7,213 bases of DNA from NCBI GenBank assembly GCA_041665185.1, contig JBAYJH010000253.1, positions 1 to 7,213 on the forward strand. The letters run 5' to 3'. Origin of the DNA: JACRAR01 sp041665185 (GTDB lineage: Bacteria > Pseudomonadota > Gammaproteobacteria > Burkholderiales > Rhodocyclaceae). Numbering within the stretch: position 1 is the stretch's first letter; every line of letters begins with the position of its first letter. A model generated the notes under the pieces. It saw only the letters and a list, made by a program, of their open reading frames with translations, had not been told where the DNA came from and made no database searches. Below, one piece after another: positions 7,099 to 7,213 of the stretch. Made by a program: the position numbers and the translations under genes.

Positions 7099-7213
7099 TC
7101 ATGCTTTGCCGGACGATTGCGGCAGCGAAAAATAGAAACTGGCACCGTTGTCCAATGCTCCCTCGGCCCAGGTCCTGCCGCCATGCCGGCTGATCACCCG
7201 GCGGACATTGGCC
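7099..7213 (-). CDS. Sensor histidine kinase, C-terminal end only (partial)
   Basis: Only the last 37 codons and the TGA stop lie in the window; the rest of the gene is beyond the right edge. The visible peptide begins at ANVRRVISRHGGRTWAEG, the segment just after the G2 box of a GHKL/HATPase_c ATP-binding domain, and runs through the usual closing strand (FYFSLP) to a short tail ending SSGKA. It is the same sequence as the matching part of the two complete kinases downstream, so this is almost certainly a third paralogue with the same type of transmitter. Its sensor domains and histidine cannot be seen. The stop codon lies 20 nt before the preferred start of the next kinase and overlaps an alternative ATG of that gene, which suggests co-transcription. 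The kinase C-terminus assignment is firm; everything upstream is unknown. Confidence 0.88.
   Translation of the reverse strand, partial: ANVRRVISRHGGRTWAEGALDNGASFYFSLPQSSGKA
7166..7212 (-). repeat. Direct repeat copy C (HATPase G2-region coding repeat)
   Basis: These 47 bp are identical to 4311-4357. The left part, extended to 7159-7203, is identical over 45 bp to 1303-1347. The repeat codes for the residues after the G2 box (ANVRRVISRHGGRTWAEG region) at the 3' end of the rightmost kinase gene. It is coding sequence shared between paralogues in the same reading frame, not a mobile-element end. Confidence 0.85.

Noticed and set aside
6768..7184. Minus-strand open frame starting at 7184 beginning MAAGPGPRE
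   Set aside because: This is a shadow frame over the upstream kinase C-terminus and the MASE3 region. The MAAGPG start arises from the shared G2-region repeat read out of frame.
1303..7212. Repeats considered as mobile-element ends, attachment sites or a CRISPR array
   Set aside because: The copies are about 3 kb apart, in frame, and code for a known conserved kinase segment. There is no transposase, no terminal inverted repeat and no regular spacers.

Overview
The window is a single minus-strand run of sensor histidine kinase genes with almost no non-coding DNA. In transcription order (right to left) it holds: the last 37 codons of a kinase entering from the right edge (7213-7099); a complete 950-residue membrane kinase with a MASE3-type N-terminus, a GAF domain and a PocR-like domain (7078-4226); a complete 1006-residue membrane kinase with CHASE, PAS, GAF and PAS domains (4242-1222); and the first 408 codons of a soluble PocR-domain kinase that leaves at the left edge (1225-1). 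Gaps are 20 nt at most. The second complete kinase overlaps its upstream neighbour by 17 nt, and the last gene starts in an ATGA overlap, so these genes are probably one co-transcribed, translationally coupled unit. No promoter, terminator, RNA gene, mobile element or CRISPR array is visible.

The two complete kinases share a nearly identical output half. By hand count their HisKA plus HATPase regions match at about 165 of 228 residues (about 72%) without gaps. The visible tail of the rightmost kinase has the same G2-region sequence. At DNA level this is a three-copy direct repeat (up to 47 identical bp) near the 3' ends of the three genes, about 2.9-3.0 kb apart. The input halves are unrelated to each other. 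The locus therefore looks like a tandem family in which one transmitter was duplicated and joined to different sensors. The fourth gene has a more divergent transmitter.

No receiver, Hpt, DNA-binding or GGDEF/EAL domain is present in the visible sequence, so the phosphorylation target cannot be named from here. Two of the kinases carry cysteine-bearing PocR-type modules, a class predicted to sense small organic molecules, which suggests chemically related inputs.

The DNA is GC-rich with strong GC-ending codon bias. The architectures (MASE3, CHASE, PocR, multiple PAS/GAF, phytochrome-like HisKA) fit an environmental proteobacterium, perhaps a betaproteobacterium. That placement is an impression from protein style and is not demonstrated.
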